Positions 10,041-19,126 of a DNA stretch of 32,046 nucleotides are shown here, piece after piece. The position numbers and the translations under genes are program-made. The DNA comes from Rhizobiaceae bacterium. GTDB lineage: Bacteria; Pseudomonadota; Alphaproteobacteria; Rhizobiales; Rhizobiaceae. Location: the NCBI GenBank assembly GCA_013214695.1, contig JABSRX010000087.1:1-32046 (forward strand), given 5' to 3'. The first letter of the stretch is position 1; the number at the start of each line of letters is the position of its first letter. Under the pieces are notes generated by a model. The model had not been told where the DNA came from. It saw only the letters and a list, made by a program, of their open reading frames with translations, and did no database searches.

Positions 10041-10180
10041 CGGTGTCTTAGGAAAACAAAAACACCGTCTGCCTGAAGTTTGCGAAATCCCAAGTATATC
10101 CGCAAACTTTTCAAGTTTAATTTCCCCAAATTAAACTTGAAACTGATTGTTGGACCAGGGGCCAACTAATCAATCAGTTT
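10041..10180. repeat. Cluster of four consecutive inverted repeats in the rpsT-rhodanese/dnaA intergenic region
   Basis: CGGTGT/ACACCG (10041-10046/10062-10067); AAGTTTGCG/CGCAAACTT (10076-10084/10101-10109); TCAAGTTTAATTT-CCCC-AAATTAAACTTGA (10111-10140, perfect 13-bp arms); AAACTGATTG/CAATCAGTTT (10140-10149/10171-10180). Confidence 0.85.
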
Positions 10181-10290
10181 AAATCGTATTCAAAACTTAC
10201 TTTACCAAACTCACCTACCAAAGCCAGCATATACGCGGGGTTTGGGGTGTTCAAGACGACTCGTCGGTGAATCTTTATCGGCGGCGTCGC

Positions 10291-10306
10291 GCAAAAATAT
10301 TTTTGC
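10291..10306. repeat. Perfect 16-bp palindrome GCAAAAATATTTTTGC
   Basis: Read directly; self reverse-complementary. Confidence 0.85.
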
Positions 10307-10389
10307 TGTGTCACCAAAAAACCGACTTTGAAAAATGCTTATGAATCAATCCGACTCAGTTTTCGTTTCCCGGAAATTTCTCGAATCCT

Positions 10390-10410
10390 GCAAGAATAAT
10401 TTTTTCTTGC
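10390..10410. repeat. 7-bp perfect inverted repeat GCAAGAA-TAATTTT-TTCTTGC
   Basis: Read directly; arms 10390-10396 and 10404-10410. Confidence 0.8.
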
Positions 10411-10654
10411 CATTTCCCCCCTTGACTCGAATTTACTCAATGAACCTGGCAGGTGCTCTAAGGTAAGAAAATGCTACCTCTCAGAACATATTGAAATTGT
10501 TGGATAATTCTTGACACAAAACTGTAGCGTTCAAATTCGGAGATTCTGATAGGAATTTGCGATTTTGGGATACGGCTGACAACTTTCGGCGGCAGCGGCG
10601 GTTATCACCTGAAATTTGGTGAAGGCAAATTAGCTGAATTTGGCGCCAAAAATA

Positions 10655-10683
10655 AAAGCCCGCCTCGGGTAAAGGCGGGCTTT
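10655..10683. terminator. Rho-independent terminator, symmetric; serves rpsT on the minus strand
   Basis: AAAGCCCGCC (10655-10664) / GGCGGGCTTT (10674-10683) with 9-nt loop, downstream of the rpsT stop. Confidence 0.85.
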
Positions 10684-10745
10684 GATTAGATTCCAATGTC
10701 GACTTGGCAGCGCGCCAGGTGACTATTGTATAAACGCGAAATTAA

Positions 10746-11012
10746 TTAGGCGCCGAGTGCTTTTACACGTGCAGAAAGACGTGAAATCTTTCTAGAAGCG
10801 GCATTTTTATGAATAATACCTTTGGAAGCCGATTTCATTACAACTGGCTGCACCAGCTTCAGCTGGTTCTGAGCTGCTTCCTTGTCGCCAGCGGCGATGG
10901 CTTCTTCCATTTTGCGGAGCTGACCGCGCATATGGGTGCGGCGTGATTTGTTGATCGCCGTCTTGCGGGCGATTTTACGTGTGGCTTTCTTTGCCGAAGT
11001 CGTATTGGCCAT
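10746..11012 (-). CDS. rpsT: 30S ribosomal protein S20
   Basis: [39 protein letters not shown]...[23 protein letters not shown], 88 aa. Confidence 0.98.
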   Translation of the reverse strand: MANTTSAKKATRKIARKTAINKSRRTHMRGQLRKMEEAIAAGDKEAAQNQLKLVQPVVMKSASKGIIHKNAASRKISRLSARVKALGA

Positions 11013-11161
11013 GAAAAGCCCTTTCCGTTTCGAAATTCAATGTGCTTGTCTGTTTGTGTTTCGGACACAAACCAAGGGACCGGCTCTCGAAGGAGGCCGA
11101 TTTTTGCGGTGGTATAGTGCCGCTTCCTCCGGGCGTCAACCTTTAGTTGCTGGGCGTTTGC

Positions 11162-11935
11162 TTAACGGTTTCTGAATTGCGGCTGGCGCTTTTCGATAAA
11201 TGCTGCCATGCCCTCGTCCTGATCGTCTGTCGCGAACAGAGAGTGGAACAGGCGGCGTTCAAACAAGACACCTTCTGCCAAGGTCGATTCATAAGCTCGA
11301 TTGACGCTGGCTTTGGTCATGGCGACCGAAGGTTGGGAGAATTCGGCGATCTTGCCCGCTGCCTGCAACGCTGTTTCCAGCAGGTCGTTGACCGCAACCA
11401 CACGAGAAACCAATCCACTGCGTTCGGCTTCCTCGGCATCCATCATCCGGCCGGTGAGGCACATGTCCATGCTTTTCGACTTGCCGACAAAGCGGGTCAG
11501 TCGTTGTGAGCCGCCCATGCCAGGCATCACACCCAGGGTGATCTCCGGCTGCCCGAACTTGGCGTTGTCGGCGGCGATGATGAAGTCGCACATCATTGCC
11601 AGCTCGCACCCGCCACCCAGCGCATAGCCTGCGACGGCGGCAATGATCGGCTTGCGGAGACGGGTCAAGCCGTCCCAATGGGCAAAGAAGTCCTGCTCAA
11701 AGGCATCGACATAAGAAAGGGGTTGCATTTCTTTGATGTCGGCGCCTGCTGCAAATGCTTTTTCGGACCCCGTCAGCACAATACAACCGATCTTCGGATT
11801 TGCGTCGTACTCCTGCGCGGCTGCGACCACTTCTCTCATCAACGTGGTGTTCAGCGCGTTGAGCGCCTTGGGACGGTGCAGCGTGATGACACCCACCTTG
11901 CCGTTGGTTTCCACTTTGATGGTTTCATAGGCCAT
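11162..11935 (-). CDS. Enoyl-CoA hydratase
   Basis: [88 protein letters not shown]. Confidence 0.96.
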   Translation of the reverse strand: MAYETIKVETNGKVGVITLHRPKALNALNTTLMREVVAAAQEYDANPKIGCIVLTGSEKAFAAGADIKEMQPLSYVDAFEQDFFAHWDGLTRLRKPIIAAVAGYALGGGCELAMMCDFIIAADNAKFGQPEITLGVMPGMGGSQRLTRFVGKSKSMDMCLTGRMMDAEEAERSGLVSRVVAVNDLLETALQAAGKIAEFSQPSVAMTKASVNRAYESTLAEGVLFERRLFHSLFATDDQDEGMAAFIEKRQPQFRNR

Positions 11936-11949
11936 GTCGTACTCCCGGA

Positions 11950-12207
11950 TCAGATTGGTAACTCGGCTTCCAGCCAAGCCACACTACCCATAGCGTCAGA
12001 TTTGGCCTGATCAAGTGTTTCAAATCGCCGACCGCTGTGAAAGCCGATCGGAAACCAGCCCTCGCCCGTTTCTACATCGCGGCGGTATTCTTCAAACCCA
12101 TAGCTGCCGTCTAGGCGCAGAAAGAAGTCAACGCAAATCGCCTCACCGGTTGCGTTGATGGATAGCAGGACGACGCCGAGGTCTTTTGAGCGATGGTGGG
12201 TGACCAT
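11950..12207 (-). CDS. Small hypothetical protein (about 85 aa)
   Basis: [85 protein letters not shown]; fits tightly between mutM and the enoyl-CoA hydratase gene. Confidence 0.75.
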   Translation of the reverse strand: MVTHHRSKDLGVVLLSINATGEAICVDFFLRLDGSYGFEEYRRDVETGEGWFPIGFHSGRRFETLDQAKSDAMGSVAWLEAELPI

Positions 12208-12212
12208 ATGAG

Positions 12213-13097
12213 TCAGCCTTGGCAGGATGGGCAATAAAAGGTACTGCGCCCAGACTGAACGATGCGCCGGATGGTGCCAATGCAATCCGGCTTCTGACAG
12301 GCATTGCCCTCCTGATCATAGACGGCAAAGGAGTGCTGAAAATAGCCCAGCGATCCGTCCGTCTGGGTGTGATCGCGCAATGATGATCCCCCGGCAGCGA
12401 TGGCCTCGTTGATCACGTCTTTGACATTGTCGACCAAAGCCAGGGCGCGGGCTGTGGGCTTGCCGGATTTGAGCACCAAGGTGCGCGCCTTGCGCTTGGG
12501 CGACAGGCCGGTTCGCCACAGCGCTTCGCACACATATATATTGCCGAGCCCGGCAATGATGCTTTGGTCGAGCAGCGCGGCTTTCAGAGGCGCGGCCTTG
12601 TTGGCAAACTTTTGCGCCAGGTGATCGCCGTCAAGCGCGTTGCCAACCGGTTCAACACCAAGATCGCGGATCATTTTGTGCTGGTCGAGTTCCGCGCGCG
12701 GTGTCATCAACATGAAGCCGAACCGACGCGGGTCATTGTAAATCACCTGCGCCTGTTCGCCATCGGGGCGGCGCAGATGGAAGATCACATGATCATGGGC
12801 TTCGAGCTTTCCCCGTTCATGATGGAAATTGCCCGGTGCCTTTTCGTCCAAAGTGCGGAAGGACCCGGACATGCCCAAATGCATGATGATGACCTGACCG
12901 TTGGACAGATCCATCAGCAGGTATTTTGCCCTTCGTCCAAGCGAAGTGATCCGCTGACCCTCGACCAATTCGTGGAAATTGTCGGCAAAGGGAAAGCGCA
13001 AATTGGGCCGGTTCAGAACAAGTTCTTCAACGACAGCATCTTCCATCACCGGCGCCAAACCGCGCCGCACCGTCTCAACTTCGGGCAGTTCAGGCAT
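12213..13097 (-). CDS. mutM: Formamidopyrimidine-DNA glycosylase
   Basis: [19 protein letters not shown]-terminus, [12 protein letters not shown]-terminal zinc finger [36 protein letters not shown]. Confidence 0.98.
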   Translation of the reverse strand: MPELPEVETVRRGLAPVMEDAVVEELVLNRPNLRFPFADNFHELVEGQRITSLGRRAKYLLMDLSNGQVIIMHLGMSGSFRTLDEKAPGNFHHERGKLEAHDHVIFHLRRPDGEQAQVIYNDPRRFGFMLMTPRAELDQHKMIRDLGVEPVGNALDGDHLAQKFANKAAPLKAALLDQSIIAGLGNIYVCEALWRTGLSPKRKARTLVLKSGKPTARALALVDNVKDVINEAIAAGGSSLRDHTQTDGSLGYFQHSFAVYDQEGNACQKPDCIGTIRRIVQSGRSTFYCPSCQG

Positions 13098-13855
13098 CAG
13101 ACATGCTGGCCGCCATTGACGTGCACCTCGGCGCCATTGACGTAGCTGGCAGCGTCCGAACACAGATAATAGATCGTATCCGCGACCTCCTTGGTGTCGC
13201 CCAACCGACGCAGGGGAATGTCCTTGATCATGCCTTCCGTCCCTGGCGACAGAATGGAAGTCTCGATTTCCCCAGGCGCGATGGCGTTGACCCGAATGCC
13301 GTGAGGACCAAAATCGGCGGCCATTTCCCGTGTCAAAGAGGCAAGCGCCGCCTTTGATGTGGCATAGGCACTGCCAGCAAAGGGATGGACCCGAACACCG
13401 GCAATCGAGGTGACATTGACGATGGCGCCCTGGGCTGCGTTCAACTCTTCAAACAGGCCGCGGGCCAGCAGCAGCGGGGCAAAGAAGTTGACCTGAAATA
13501 CTTGTCGCCAGACCTGCATGGGAGTGTCGATGGAATTCGGTCGTCGCCCGCCGTCAAGTTTGGGCGAAATGCCTGCATTGTTCACCAGGGCATGAAGATA
13601 GCCTCCGTCTTCCTCCAATCGGGCGCGAATGTCGGCCACGGCGAGGCCCAGGCTGTCGGCATCGCCGAGATCCACCTGGACGTGGTTGGCAGCGCCCTCC
13701 GGCCAGGGACAATTGTCGTCGAATGGCTGCCGTGAAAGTGTCAGCACGCGCCAGCCTTCGCTGGAAAAACGCCGCACGGCAGCATGACCAATGCCGCGGC
13801 TGGCGCCGGTGAGAACCAAAGTTTTGCGACCGTCGGGTTTCGATTGTTTTTCCAT
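13097..13855 (-). CDS. Short-chain dehydrogenase/reductase (SDR)
   Basis: [18 protein letters not shown] (TGxxxGxG), [21 protein letters not shown] (YxxxK), [20 protein letters not shown] junction with mutM. Confidence 0.95.
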   Translation of the reverse strand: MEKQSKPDGRKTLVLTGASRGIGHAAVRRFSSEGWRVLTLSRQPFDDNCPWPEGAANHVQVDLGDADSLGLAVADIRARLEEDGGYLHALVNNAGISPKLDGGRRPNSIDTPMQVWRQVFQVNFFAPLLLARGLFEELNAAQGAIVNVTSIAGVRVHPFAGSAYATSKAALASLTREMAADFGPHGIRVNAIAPGEIETSILSPGTEGMIKDIPLRRLGDTKEVADTIYYLCSDAASYVNGAEVHVNGGQHV

Positions 13856-13919
13856 GAATCATCTCTAGGCGAATGAAGATGCTTTGCCTATGGTGCGGCG
13901 CAATTAATGGGAGATCAAT

Positions 13920-15440
13920 ATGGCAAATTCATCTTCGTCCGCTGGCATCGTTATGGCGATTGATCAGGGCACCACTTCCTCGCGCGCAATTCTGTTTGGT
14001 GCCGATCAGACGATTGTCGCTGTGGCCCAGCAGGAGTTCACGCAGCATTTTCCAAAGTCTGGCTGGGTCGAACATGATTGCGAAGAAATCTGGGAGAGTG
14101 TTGTCGCTGTTTGCACCGAAGCGCTGAAAAAGGCGGGGCTGACCGCTGCTGATATTGCGGCAATCGGCATTACCAATCAGCGTGAAACCACGCTTATTTG
14201 GGATCGGCAGACCGGCAAAGTGGTGCACAACGCCATCGTCTGGCAGGACCGGCGTACCGCTGACTTCTGCAATGAACTGAAACAGGCTGGCCATGAAGCA
14301 GAAGTGACAGAACGCTCTGGTCTCCTGCTCGATCCCTATTTTTCCGGCACCAAGGTTCGTTGGTTGCTGGATAATGTCGACGGTGTGCGGGAGCGTGCCG
14401 AAGCGGGCGAGCTGGCCTTTGGGACGGTCGATTCTTTCCTGATCTGGCGCTTGACCGGTGGGCAGCGTCACGTCACGGACGCGACGAATGCGGCGCGCAC
14501 GCTGATGTATAATATCGGTGAAAACCGGTGGGATGAGCGTTTGCTGGAAATTCTGGGTGTGCCGATGGCACTTTTGCCGGAGGTTCTGGACTGTGCGGCT
14601 GACTTTGGCACCGTTCAAGCCGACATATTGGGTGCCGAGATCCCCATCTATGGTGTGGCGGGCGATCAACAGGCTGCAACGATTGGCAATGCCTGTTTTG
14701 AACCCGGCATGTTCAAATCTACCTATGGCACCGGTTGTTTTGCCTTGCTGAACACGGGCGCCGACAAGGTGACGTCAAAGAACCGCATGCTGACGACAAT
14801 CGCGTACCGGCTGAACGGCGAAACGACGTATGCCTTGGAAGGCTCCATTTTCATGGCTGGTGCGACCGTGCAGTGGCTGCGCGATGGCTTGAAAATCATC
14901 GACAACGCCGCCCAGACCGGGGCCATGGCCGATGAAGCGGACGATGAGCAAAACGTGTACCTGGTGCCTGCCTTTACCGGACTTGGCGCGCCCTATTGGG
15001 ATGCCGATGCCCGCGGTGCTGTGTTTGGCATGACCCGCAATACGGGCCCCAATGAATTGGCGCGTGCGGCGCTGCAGGCCGTTTGTTATCAGACCCGCGA
15101 TCTGCTCGATGCGATGCATGCGGACTGGCCGGCGGCCCAATCCGGCGATGGGCAGACAGTTCTGCGCGTCGACGGAGGCATGGTGGCTTCCGACTGGACC
15201 ATGCAATATCTTGCTGACACGCTGGATGCGCCGGTGGATCGGCCGATCATTTTGGAGACAACGGCACTTGGTGTTGCCTGGTTGGCCGGTGCACGCGCTG
15301 GGGTCTGGCCGGACCAGGCCGGTTTCTCGGAGACCTGGGCCCGCGACCGCCGATTTGAGCCGACAATGGATGCCGCCCAGCGCGAAAGCCGTTATGCGGG
15401 CTGGAAAGATGCCGTATCCCGGACCCTGTCGTCGCAATAG
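13920..15440 (+). CDS. glpK: Glycerol kinase
   Basis: [76 protein letters not shown]. Confidence 0.97.
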   Translation: MANSSSSAGIVMAIDQGTTSSRAILFGADQTIVAVAQQEFTQHFPKSGWVEHDCEEIWESVVAVCTEALKKAGLTAADIAAIGITNQRETTLIWDRQTGKVVHNAIVWQDRRTADFCNELKQAGHEAEVTERSGLLLDPYFSGTKVRWLLDNVDGVRERAEAGELAFGTVDSFLIWRLTGGQRHVTDATNAARTLMYNIGENRWDERLLEILGVPMALLPEVLDCAADFGTVQADILGAEIPIYGVAGDQQAATIGNACFEPGMFKSTYGTGCFALLNTGADKVTSKNRMLTTIAYRLNGETTYALEGSIFMAGATVQWLRDGLKIIDNAAQTGAMADEADDEQNVYLVPAFTGLGAPYWDADARGAVFGMTRNTGPNELARAALQAVCYQTRDLLDAMHADWPAAQSGDGQTVLRVDGGMVASDWTMQYLADTLDAPVDRPIILETTALGVAWLAGARAGVWPDQAGFSETWARDRRFEPTMDAAQRESRYAGWKDAVSRTLSSQ

Positions 15441-15566
15441 TGTTGACCGGCACCCGTGTGGACAAGTGATTGTGAGAGTTTGCCAGTTGCACGTGACCGG
15501 GCTTATCCATATGGGATGCAAGACGAAATATTCTGGGTGCAATCAAAGCGCTCTTGGGAGAATGAC

Positions 15567-16799
15567 ATGAAAAAAACACTCACCATCTGGGCAGCCAGCA
15601 CAATTCTTGGCCTGAGCGCCTTGACCGGTTCGTATGCGGCAGACCCGAACCCAAGCGATTGGGACGCCGTGAAGGCTGAGGCCAGGGGCCAGACCGTCTT
15701 TTTCAACGCCTGGGGCGGATCGCAGAACATCAACGACTATATCACCTGGGCCGGCGATCAGCTGAAAGAGCGCTATGGTGTGACCGTCAATCACGTGAAG
15801 CTCGACGATACCGCCAATGCGGTTGCAACAGTTGTCGCGGAGAAGACGGCAGGCAAGGATGAAGGTGGACGCGTTGATCTAATCTGGATCAACGGCGAAA
15901 ACTTTGCCTCGATGAAACGTCAGGGCCTGCTGATGTCGCCTGGCTGGGCCGACAAACTGCCGAACTGGGCCTATGTGGACGTCGAGAACAAACCAACGAT
16001 CACGGTTGATTTCACAATCCCGACCGACGGCATGGAATCCCCCTGGGGTGGTGCCAAGCTGGTTTTCTTCCACGACACCGCACGCGAAAAATCTGGCCCA
16101 TTGCCGGACTCGATTTCGGGCCTGGTGACCTGGGCGGCTGCCAACAAAGGCCGCTTCTCTTATCCCGCGCCACCGGATTTCATCGGTTCAAGCTTTCTGA
16201 AGCAGGCCTTGTCTGAGGTCATCGCCGATCCGGCCAAACTGTTGCAGCCGGTCAATCAGGAAAGCTTCCAGAAGGACACGCAGCCGCTGTTTGATCTGCT
16301 CGACAAGCTGCATCCGAATATGTGGCGCAGTGGCCGCGCCTTTCCAAAGAACTATCCCGACATGAGCCAGATGCTGGCCGATGGGGAATTGGACATCATT
16401 TTCGCCTTCAATCCGGCAGAAGCCTCCAGCGCCATCGCCCAGAACAAAATGCCGGACACCGTGCGTTCGTTCACCTTCTCCGGCGGCACGCTGGGCAACA
16501 CCCACTTCGTGGCAATTCCCTACAATGCGACCTCGAAAGCCGGCGCGCTGTTGCTGGCCAATTTCCTGATTTCGCCGGAAGCCCAGGCCCGCAAGCAGGA
16601 TCCAAATATCTGGGGCGATCCAACCGTGCTGAACGTTACCAAGCTGAATGCCGATGATCAGGCCGCCTTTGCTGCACTGGATCTGGGCATCGCAACGCTG
16701 AAGCCCGAGGAGCTTGGCCCCATGCTGCCGGAGCCGCATCCGACCTGGATGACGGAAATCGAAAAAGAGTGGACCCGCCGCTACGGGGCAGGCAACTAA
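15567..16799 (+). CDS. ynjB: ABC transporter substrate-binding protein, YnjB-type
   Basis: Signal peptide MKKTLTIWAASTILGLSALTGSYA, then DWDAVKAEARGQTVFFNAWGGSQNINDYITWAGDQLKERYGVTV; followed by permease and ATPase genes. Confidence 0.85.
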   Translation: MKKTLTIWAASTILGLSALTGSYAADPNPSDWDAVKAEARGQTVFFNAWGGSQNINDYITWAGDQLKERYGVTVNHVKLDDTANAVATVVAEKTAGKDEGGRVDLIWINGENFASMKRQGLLMSPGWADKLPNWAYVDVENKPTITVDFTIPTDGMESPWGGAKLVFFHDTAREKSGPLPDSISGLVTWAAANKGRFSYPAPPDFIGSSFLKQALSEVIADPAKLLQPVNQESFQKDTQPLFDLLDKLHPNMWRSGRAFPKNYPDMSQMLADGELDIIFAFNPAEASSAIAQNKMPDTVRSFTFSGGTLGNTHFVAIPYNATSKAGALLLANFLISPEAQARKQDPNIWGDPTVLNVTKLNADDQAAFAALDLGIATLKPEELGPMLPEPHPTWMTEIEKEWTRRYGAGN

Positions 16800-16805
16800 A
16801 CCTCT

Positions 16806-18488
16806 ATGCTCAGACTGGCACCGGCATTGGCAATTGGCGTCCTGCTGGCGCCAGTTGCATGTGGCGTGTTGGCCACTTTGCTGCCGGCGCTCGGTTATCT
16901 GCCAGCGCTTGGCGGCCATGGGATCACCTTTTCCCACATTGAAGGTCTGCTGGCCTTTCCCGGCATCGGTCGCTCGGTCCTGCTTTCCCTGGCGACGGGC
17001 CTGATCACCACTTTTGTGGCGCTGCTGATCGTCATTGCCTTTATCAGCGGCTGGTATGGCACGAGGGCCTTTGCCCGTGTCCAGCACATCATTTCACCGC
17101 TGCTTTCGGTGCCTCACGCGGCAGCGGCCTTTGGTTTGGCGCTGCTGATTGCACCTTCGGGGTTCTTCTTTCGTCTGATTTCTCCAACTTTTACGGGCAG
17201 CGACCGGCCGCTTGATCTTTTCATTTTGAACGATCCGCTCGGCCTGGCCATGATGGCCGGCCTGGTGGCCAAGGAGATCCCGTTTCTGCTGCTGGTGGCA
17301 CTTGCTGCCTTGCCGCAGACCAACGCGCGGCTTGCTGGGCAGATCGCGCAAGGTATGGGCTACGGGCGTATCGGCGGTTTCATCTTTGTGACCTGGCCAC
17401 TGGTCTATCGGCAGATCCGGTTGGCGGTGTTTGCCGTCATCGCCTATGCCACGTCTGTCGTGGATGTGGCGGTGATCCTGGGGCCGCTGACACCTCCCAC
17501 ATTGTCGGTGCGGCTGACGCAATGGATGGCAGACCCCGACATCACCATGCGGTTTGTGGCGTCTGCGGGGGCGTTGCTGCAATTGCTGGTGACTGTTGGC
17601 GCGATTGCAATCTGGATCCTGGGCGAAAAGATATTGGCGCGCCTGCTGCGTCGACGCCGCAATGCGGGATTGCGCTATCAAGGCGATCGCTGGCTGCGAT
17701 CCTTGGGCTTGGGCATGATCGTGGCTGCCGCGGGTGTCATCTTTTTGGGCCTGGCCCTGCTGGCGCTGTGGTCGTTTGCTGGATTTTGGGCGTTCCCCGA
17801 CATGCTCCCGCGTGGGTTCACATTGGGGAATTGGAACCGGGTATTGCCATCTTTGACGTCGCCTCTGGCCACCACTTTGGTCACCGGACTGGTCGCAACC
17901 TTGATAGCTGTTGCCCTGGCGCTCGGTTGTCTTGAGAGAGAAGCCCGCACTGGACGCACCGGTGGATCGCGCGCCTTGCTGTTCGTCTATCTGCCGCTGA
18001 TCGTGCCGCAGGTCAGTTTTGTCTTCGGACTTCAGCTGTTTTTCTTAGGATTGGGTGTTGATGCGACCTGGGGGGCTTTGGTTCTGGTGCATCTGGTGTT
18101 TGTGTTGCCTTATGTCTTCCTGTCGCTTTCCGATCCGTGGCGGGCCTGGGATACCCGCTATGCGTCGATTTCCCATGGTTTGGGTGCCAGCCCCAACCGG
18201 ACGTTCTGGCGGGTGCGGCTGCCGATGCTGTTGAAGCCGGCGCTGGTTGCCAGCGCTGTGGGTTTCGCGGTTTCCGTTGGCCAGTATCTGCCAACCCTGT
18301 TGATCGGTGGCGGGCGCTGGCCGACGATCACCACCGAAGCGGTGGCGCTGGCATCGGGTGGTGACCGGCGGGTCATCGGTGTATATGCGTTCGTGCAGAT
18401 GGTGCTGCCCTTTGTCGGCTTCGCGCTGGCAACATTGGTACCGGCATTTCTGTTCCGCAATCGTAAAGACATGAAGGCGACGGCATGA
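16806..18488 (+). CDS. ynjC: ABC transporter permease, fused double-permease YnjC-type
   Basis: 560 aa, many transmembrane segments, two permease-like halves; directly after the ynjB-like gene. Confidence 0.85.
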   Translation: MLRLAPALAIGVLLAPVACGVLATLLPALGYLPALGGHGITFSHIEGLLAFPGIGRSVLLSLATGLITTFVALLIVIAFISGWYGTRAFARVQHIISPLLSVPHAAAAFGLALLIAPSGFFFRLISPTFTGSDRPLDLFILNDPLGLAMMAGLVAKEIPFLLLVALAALPQTNARLAGQIAQGMGYGRIGGFIFVTWPLVYRQIRLAVFAVIAYATSVVDVAVILGPLTPPTLSVRLTQWMADPDITMRFVASAGALLQLLVTVGAIAIWILGEKILARLLRRRRNAGLRYQGDRWLRSLGLGMIVAAAGVIFLGLALLALWSFAGFWAFPDMLPRGFTLGNWNRVLPSLTSPLATTLVTGLVATLIAVALALGCLEREARTGRTGGSRALLFVYLPLIVPQVSFVFGLQLFFLGLGVDATWGALVLVHLVFVLPYVFLSLSDPWRAWDTRYASISHGLGASPNRTFWRVRLPMLLKPALVASAVGFAVSVGQYLPTLLIGGGRWPTITTEAVALASGGDRRVIGVYAFVQMVLPFVGFALATLVPAFLFRNRKDMKATA

Positions 18489-19117
18489 CCGGGCTGAGAC
18501 TTGATGATGTTCGCATTCGCCTGAATGGGGTTGAATTGCTGCACCTGTCAGAAACCATCGAGCCGGGCGATATCCTGGCGGTCATGGGGCCATCAGGGTC
18601 GGGCAAATCCTCGCTGCTCGCCTATGTCGGCGGATTTCTGGATGCGAATTTTGAGGCCAGTGGCGACGTCTCGCTTGGCGGTCAAAAGCTGACCGGTCTG
18701 CCCGCGCATGAACGCCACACCGGCATCTTGTTTCAGGATCCGCTGCTCTATCCCCACATGTCGGTGGGGGAAAACCTGCTCTTTGCAATCCCGGCGAAAG
18801 TCACCGGCAATCAGCGCAAGGAGACCGCGCTCAATGCACTGGCTCAAGCTGGGCTGGAAGGGTTCTTTGATCGTGACCCCGCGACCCTGTCCGGTGGTCA
18901 GAAGGCGCGGGTCGCGTTGATGCGGGTGCTGGTTTCGCAGCCACGGGCCCTGTTGTTGGACGAACCTTTCAGCAAGTTGGACGCCAGCCGACGCGATCAC
19001 ATCCGCCAATTCGTCTTTGATGAGGCCAAAAGTCAGAACCTGCCCACACTACTGGTCACGCATGACGAGGCGGACGCAAAAGCAGCCGGTGGCAAGATCA
19101 TTGACTTGGACGGTTAG
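18485..19117 (+). CDS. ynjD: ABC transporter ATP-binding protein, YnjD-type
   Basis: ILAVMGPSGSGKSSLLAYVGG (Walker A), TLSGGQKARVALMRVLVSQPRALLLDEPFSKLD (signature and Walker B). 4-bp overlap with the permease. Confidence 0.92.
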   Translation: MTGLRLDDVRIRLNGVELLHLSETIEPGDILAVMGPSGSGKSSLLAYVGGFLDANFEASGDVSLGGQKLTGLPAHERHTGILFQDPLLYPHMSVGENLLFAIPAKVTGNQRKETALNALAQAGLEGFFDRDPATLSGGQKARVALMRVLVSQPRALLLDEPFSKLDASRRDHIRQFVFDEAKSQNLPTLLVTHDEADAKAAGGKIIDLDG

Positions 19118-19126
19118 AGCCATTGC

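Larger units (their letters stand above)
10258..10428. promoter_or_regulatory. Cluster of six GANTC (CcrM-type methylation) sites
   Basis: GACTC 10258, GAATC 10269, GAATC 10343, GACTC 10353, GAATC 10383, GACTC 10424; two more at 10542 and 10689 in the same intergenic region. Confidence 0.6.

Noticed and set aside
10111-10134. CtrA-like TTAA pair inside the large hairpin
   Set aside because: Spacing between the TTAA half-sites is 10 nt rather than the CtrA consensus of 7; likely a by-product of the inverted repeat.
10511-10683. Possible plus-strand small RNA from TTGACA (10511) to the symmetric terminator
   Set aside because: A good -35 box but no convincing -10 at 16-18 nt spacing; needs RNA-seq before it can be called.
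10481-10696. 71-aa minus-strand ORF in the intergenic region
   Set aside because: Overlaps the rpsT terminator, no recognisable domain or plausible start context.
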